DNA of 64,000 bases from Phyllobacterium pellucidum (GTDB lineage Bacteria > Pseudomonadota > Alphaproteobacteria > Rhizobiales > Rhizobiaceae): NCBI RefSeq assembly GCF_013327855.1, contig NZ_JABUMX010000005.1:177256-241255 (forward strand), read 5' to 3'. Numbering within the stretch: position 1 is the stretch's first letter; each line of letters begins with the position of its first letter. Of this stretch, positions 61,046 through 64,000 are shown piece by piece. The translations under genes and the position numbers were made by a program. Below the pieces are notes generated by a model. It saw only the letters and a program-made list of their open reading frames with translations. It was not told where the DNA came from and searched no databases.

Positions 61046-62476
61046 ATGACATCGACATCCGAGACAAAATTCTCCGTATGGGCACTGATGGCCATGGTGG
61101 TCGGATCGATGGTCGGCGCCGGCATTTTCTCCCTGCCCCAGGGCTTCGGCCGCGTCACAGGGCCTTTCGGCGCACTGATCGCCTGGTCGATCGCCGGCGT
61201 CGGAATGCTCATGCTGGCCTTCGTGTTCCAGGTCCTTTCCCGCCGTAAACCGGACCTTGATGCCGGCATCTACGCATATGCCAAGGCCGGCTTCGGCAAT
61301 TATCTCGGCTTCCTGTCGGCCCTCGGCTACTGGTCGGCAGCGTGCCTCGGCAATGTTTCGTATTTCGTGCTGATCAAATCGACGCTCGGCCTGTTCTTTC
61401 CGGTCTTCGGCGATGGCAATACGGTCATCGCTGTTGTCGCCTCATCCGTCATTCTGTGGAGTTTTCACACGCTGATCCTGAAGGGTGTGAAGGGGGCGGC
61501 ATCGATCAATACGATCGTCACCTTCGCCAAGATCATACCGATCCTTCTATTCATCGTCTTCGTCATCTACGGCTTCAAGGCAGACGTGTTTGCCCTCAAT
61601 TTCTGGGGCGGCGAAGACGTCAGTTTCAGCAACATCGCCAGTCAGGTGCGCGGCACTATGTTGGTCACGGTCTTCGTGTTCGTCGGCATCGAAGGCGCAA
61701 GCGTTTATTCCCGCTACGCGCGCAACCGCAACGATGTCGGCGTGGCCACGGTTGTTGGCTTCCTCGGCGTGCTTTGCCTTCTCGTCCTCGTTACCATCCT
61801 GTCCTATGGCGTGATGTTGCGCACCGATCTTGCCCAGTTGCGCAACCCGTCGATGGCAGGCGTGCTCGAGGCGGTGGTCGGACCCTGGGGCGCGATTTTC
61901 GTCAGCTTCGGCCTGCTGATTTCGGTTCTCGGCGCGTATCTATCGTGGGTGCTTCTGGCCGCAGAAATTCTCTTCTCCGCCTCGAAATACGAGACGATGC
62001 CGCGGTTTCTCTCCCATGAAAACAAGAATGGAGTGCCGTCGCATGCACTCTGGCTGACCAATATCATCGTGCAGTCGTTTCTGATCATCACGCTTTTTAC
62101 TGAATATGCGTTTCGCCTCGCGATCGAGTTGACGAGTTCGATGATCCTCATCCCCTATCTGCTCGTGGCAGCCTATGGGTTCAAGCTTGCCTGGACAGGC
62201 GAAACCTATGACCGCGATCCCGCCGGCCACCGGACCGACCTGATCAGGGGCTTGGTTGCGCTCGTCTATACTTCAGGTCTCATCTATGCCGCCGGCGCCA
62301 AGCATCTTCTGCTCTCGCTTGTACTCTACGGCCCGGGCACGATCCTGTTTATCATGGCGCGGCGCGAGCAGGGCAAAAAGGTCTTTACACCAACAGAAAT
62401 GATCATGTTTGCCATTGCGGCTCTCGGGGCGGCTATCGCGATTTTCGGCATCGCCACGGGACGCATCACCATCTGA
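61046..62476 (+). CDS. Basic amino acid antiporter, ArcD-type (APC family)
   Basis: A 476-residue antiporter with about twelve hydrophobic segments. The APA-family start (SVWALMAMVVGSMVGAGIFSLP) and the FVGIEGASVYSRYARNR block are typical of arginine/ornithine and agmatine/putrescine exchangers. It converges on arcA with a hairpin between. It is a paralogue of the partial gene at 63821-64000 (matching C-terminal LxLxGPGTILF and ITI ends). ATG 61046 is used because GGGGCGAA precedes it; a TTG lies four codons upstream. Confidence 0.85.
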   Translation: MTSTSETKFSVWALMAMVVGSMVGAGIFSLPQGFGRVTGPFGALIAWSIAGVGMLMLAFVFQVLSRRKPDLDAGIYAYAKAGFGNYLGFLSALGYWSAACLGNVSYFVLIKSTLGLFFPVFGDGNTVIAVVASSVILWSFHTLILKGVKGAASINTIVTFAKIIPILLFIVFVIYGFKADVFALNFWGGEDVSFSNIASQVRGTMLVTVFVFVGIEGASVYSRYARNRNDVGVATVVGFLGVLCLLVLVTILSYGVMLRTDLAQLRNPSMAGVLEAVVGPWGAIFVSFGLLISVLGAYLSWVLLAAEILFSASKYETMPRFLSHENKNGVPSHALWLTNIIVQSFLIITLFTEYAFRLAIELTSSMILIPYLLVAAYGFKLAWTGETYDRDPAGHRTDLIRGLVALVYTSGLIYAAGAKHLLLSLVLYGPGTILFIMARREQGKKVFTPTEMIMFAIAALGAAIAIFGIATGRITI

Positions 62477-62481
62477 ACCAG

Positions 62482-62508
62482 CAAAAAATGGGCCGCTCCA
62501 AGCGGCCC
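62482..62508 (-). terminator. Rho-independent terminator of arcA
   Basis: On the minus strand, an eight-bp stem GGGCCGCT / AGCGGCCC with TGG loop is followed by ATTTTTTGC, a six-T tract, 28 bases after the arcA stop. On the plus strand no T-tract follows, so it acts mainly for arcA. Confidence 0.85.
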
Positions 62509-62536
62509 CAGGGATAGTTCAGATAAGTCCGGCTAA

Positions 62537-63799
62537 TCAGTAGTCGACCGGATCGCGGGCGATCGGGCAGGTCATGCAATGGCCGCCGCCCCGGCCACGG
62601 CCAAGTTCGGCGCCACTGATGGTGATTACTTCGATGCCTTCCTTGCGCAGCAAGGTATTGGTGTAGGTGTTGCGGTCATAGGCATAAACGACACCCGGCG
62701 AAGCGCAAACGAGATTGGCGCCGCTGTCCCACTGCGTGCGTTCGCGCATATAGTCGTTGCCGCCCGTCTCGACGACGCGCATCTTCTTGAGGCCGAGCGC
62801 ATCGCGTACGGTCTCGACGAACGTGCCCTTATCTTTGTGAAGTTCGACAGTTCCTTCCTTGTCACCGGGGCGATAGGAGAAAGCGTCGATACCGTTGACG
62901 ATATCCGGATAGAGCAGCACGCAATCGCGGTCGGCAAAGGTGAACACAGTATCGAGGTGCATTGCTGCCCGCAGCTTCGGCATGGCCGCAACGATCACGC
63001 GTTCGGCGGCACCTTTTTCGAAAAGCTTGGCCGCGAGCTGGCTGATAGCCTGGCGTGAGGTGCGCTCGCTCATGCCGATAAGAACATTGCCCTTTCCGAT
63101 GGGCATGACATCGCCGCCTTCGAGCGTGGCGAGACCCCAATCCTCAGTCGGATCGCCCCACCAGACATTGACCTTGCCGGCAAAGCTCGGATGGAACTTG
63201 TAGATCGAGGTCGTAAGAATCGTCTCCTCATGGCGCGCAGGCCAGTAGAGCGGGTTCAAGGTAACGCCGCCATAGATCCAGCACGTCGTATCACGGGTAT
63301 AGAGCGTATTGGGCAGCGGCGGCAGCAGGTATTCGTTGACGCCTGCCGCGTCCCTCACGAGCTTAAGCATCTCGCCGCCATGGGTCTCTGGAAACTCATA
63401 GGTGGAAAGGCCGCCAATGAGGGTCTCAGCCAGTTCGCGGTTGGAAAGTCCCTCGAGATAGCTGCGGATTTCGTCCACCAGGCCCAACCCGACCTGATTG
63501 ACAACAACCTGATTGTCGAGAATCCACTTCTTGCCTTCAGGAACCGCCACGGTTTCAGTAAGGAGATTATGCATTTCCAACACTTCGATACCGCGATCGC
63601 GCATCTTGGTGATGAAATCGAAGTGATCGCGCTTGGCGGTATCGACCCAGAGCACGTCGTCGAAGAGCAAGCTGTCGCAATTGCTGGGTGTGAGCCTTTG
63701 ATGCGCCCGCCCCGGTGCGCATACCATGACCTTACGCAGCTGCCCAACCTCGGAATGGACCCCGAAGTCGCTGGATTGAGTATTTGGAGAAGCTGACAT
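62537..63799 (-). CDS. arcA: Arginine deiminase
   Basis: A 420-residue enzyme hydrolysing arginine to citrulline and ammonia, first step of the ADI pathway. The domain start ([19 protein letters not shown]), a central EGGDVMPIG block and the C-terminal [13 protein letters not shown] with catalytic C408 are all present, so it is intact. GGGAGG precedes the ATG. It follows an ArcD-type gene on the same strand. No arcB or arcC is seen downstream within the window; convergence with the second ArcD ends the unit. Confidence 0.93.
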   Translation of the reverse strand: MSASPNTQSSDFGVHSEVGQLRKVMVCAPGRAHQRLTPSNCDSLLFDDVLWVDTAKRDHFDFITKMRDRGIEVLEMHNLLTETVAVPEGKKWILDNQVVVNQVGLGLVDEIRSYLEGLSNRELAETLIGGLSTYEFPETHGGEMLKLVRDAAGVNEYLLPPLPNTLYTRDTTCWIYGGVTLNPLYWPARHEETILTTSIYKFHPSFAGKVNVWWGDPTEDWGLATLEGGDVMPIGKGNVLIGMSERTSRQAISQLAAKLFEKGAAERVIVAAMPKLRAAMHLDTVFTFADRDCVLLYPDIVNGIDAFSYRPGDKEGTVELHKDKGTFVETVRDALGLKKMRVVETGGNDYMRERTQWDSGANLVCASPGVVYAYDRNTYTNTLLRKEGIEVITISGAELGRGRGGGHCMTCPIARDPVDY

Positions 63800-63820
63800 G
63801 GTTGTACCTCCCGAGGTAGC

Positions 63821-64000
63821 TTAAATTGTGATGTAGCCGGATATGAGCCCGATCAGCGCCGCGACGCAGCCGATTGCTGCGGCAGCGAAAATCAGCCAAT
63901 CGACAGTTGTGTTGAATATGGGCTTGCCGCGTTCGCGGCGGGCCCAGAAATAGAGAATGGTGCCCGGCGCGTAGAGCAGCGCCGAAAGGAGAACGAATTT
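63821..64000 (-). CDS. ArcD-type arginine/ornithine antiporter, C-terminal end (partial)
   Basis: The frame runs from the window edge to TAA at 63821-63823 and gives 59 residues (FVLLSALLYAPGTILYFWAR, later IGLISGYITI) homologous to the end of the antiporter at 61046-62476. The gene is upstream of arcA with 21 bases between, so it is the arcD of an arcDA operon. The N-terminal part lies right of the window. Confidence 0.8.
   Translation of the reverse strand, partial: KFVLLSALLYAPGTILYFWARRERGKPIFNTTVDWLIFAAAAIGCVAALIGLISGYITI

Noticed and set aside
1..64000. CRISPR arrays, tRNA or rRNA genes
   Set aside because: No regularly spaced repeats, no tRNA-like cloverleaf region and no rRNA-like sequence was noticed on reading. 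A covariance-model scan was not possible.

Overview
The window looks like a chromosomal or large-replicon segment of an alphaproteobacterium of the Hyphomicrobiales (Rhizobium/Phyllobacterium/Ochrobactrum-type). Reasons: high-GC codon use, many solute transporters, several class III nucleotidyl cyclases with TPR, TolB-like or HAMP domains, an OhrR/Ohr pair, and an Mrp/Pha-type cation antiporter. I saw no rRNA, tRNA, CRISPR array, prophage or intact insertion sequence. All family assignments were made by reading the translations; no database search was run.

Layout. 1-6.0 kb: an amine-catabolism cluster with the tail of an FAD monoamine oxidase, a PotABC-like importer without its binding protein, a class III aminotransferase and a Rieske oxygenase. 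Two near-identical TetR/BetI-like operators flank it. 6.2-14.9 kb: a cyclase-TPR protein and its truncated duplicate, an ATP-grasp ligase, two AraC regulators, an MHS-type transporter and small proteins. 15-21.7 kb: an HTH regulator with a beta-propeller protein, patatin with a GntP permease, an AHSA1 protein, a second cyclase and a small exported protein. 21.8-26.8 kb: a Ugp-like sugar or glycerol-phosphate ABC operon led by a DeoR repressor. Its gene is split at a dnaX-like slippery heptamer followed by a stem-loop.

26.9-28.2 kb: an orphan Cap15-like (CBASS) membrane effector and an unknown small protein. 28.5-33.9 kb: formylglycine-generating enzyme, DUF2950, DUF3300, a HAD phosphatase and an MliC-like inhibitor, with a remnant RHH antitoxin. 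34.2-39.8 kb: zinc alcohol dehydrogenase, a Tat-exported deacylase-like M14 protein, and an exported protein/GPH transporter/DUF3833 operon. That operon ends in a scar where an SDR gene and a Phd antitoxin are each cut at the same base. 40-47.4 kb: a LuxR regulator, a secreted beta-prism-like protein, a TrpX-type binding protein facing a Cache-HAMP cyclase, zwf and a PhnB-like protein. Two of these genes have a shared 29-bp upstream repeat.

47.5-55.2 kb: Tat-exported epoxide hydrolase, ohr with a DUF3095 cyclase-like gene, divergent ohrR, a VapBC-type toxin-antitoxin pair, an NmrA-like protein, a cupin, an orphan cytochrome b and a glycine-zipper lipoprotein. 55.2-60.8 kb: a seven-gene Mrp/Mbh-type antiporter operon in which two antiporter modules are fused into one 1026-residue protein. 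61-64 kb: arginine deiminase between two ArcD-type antiporters, which together would import arginine, deiminate it and export a product.
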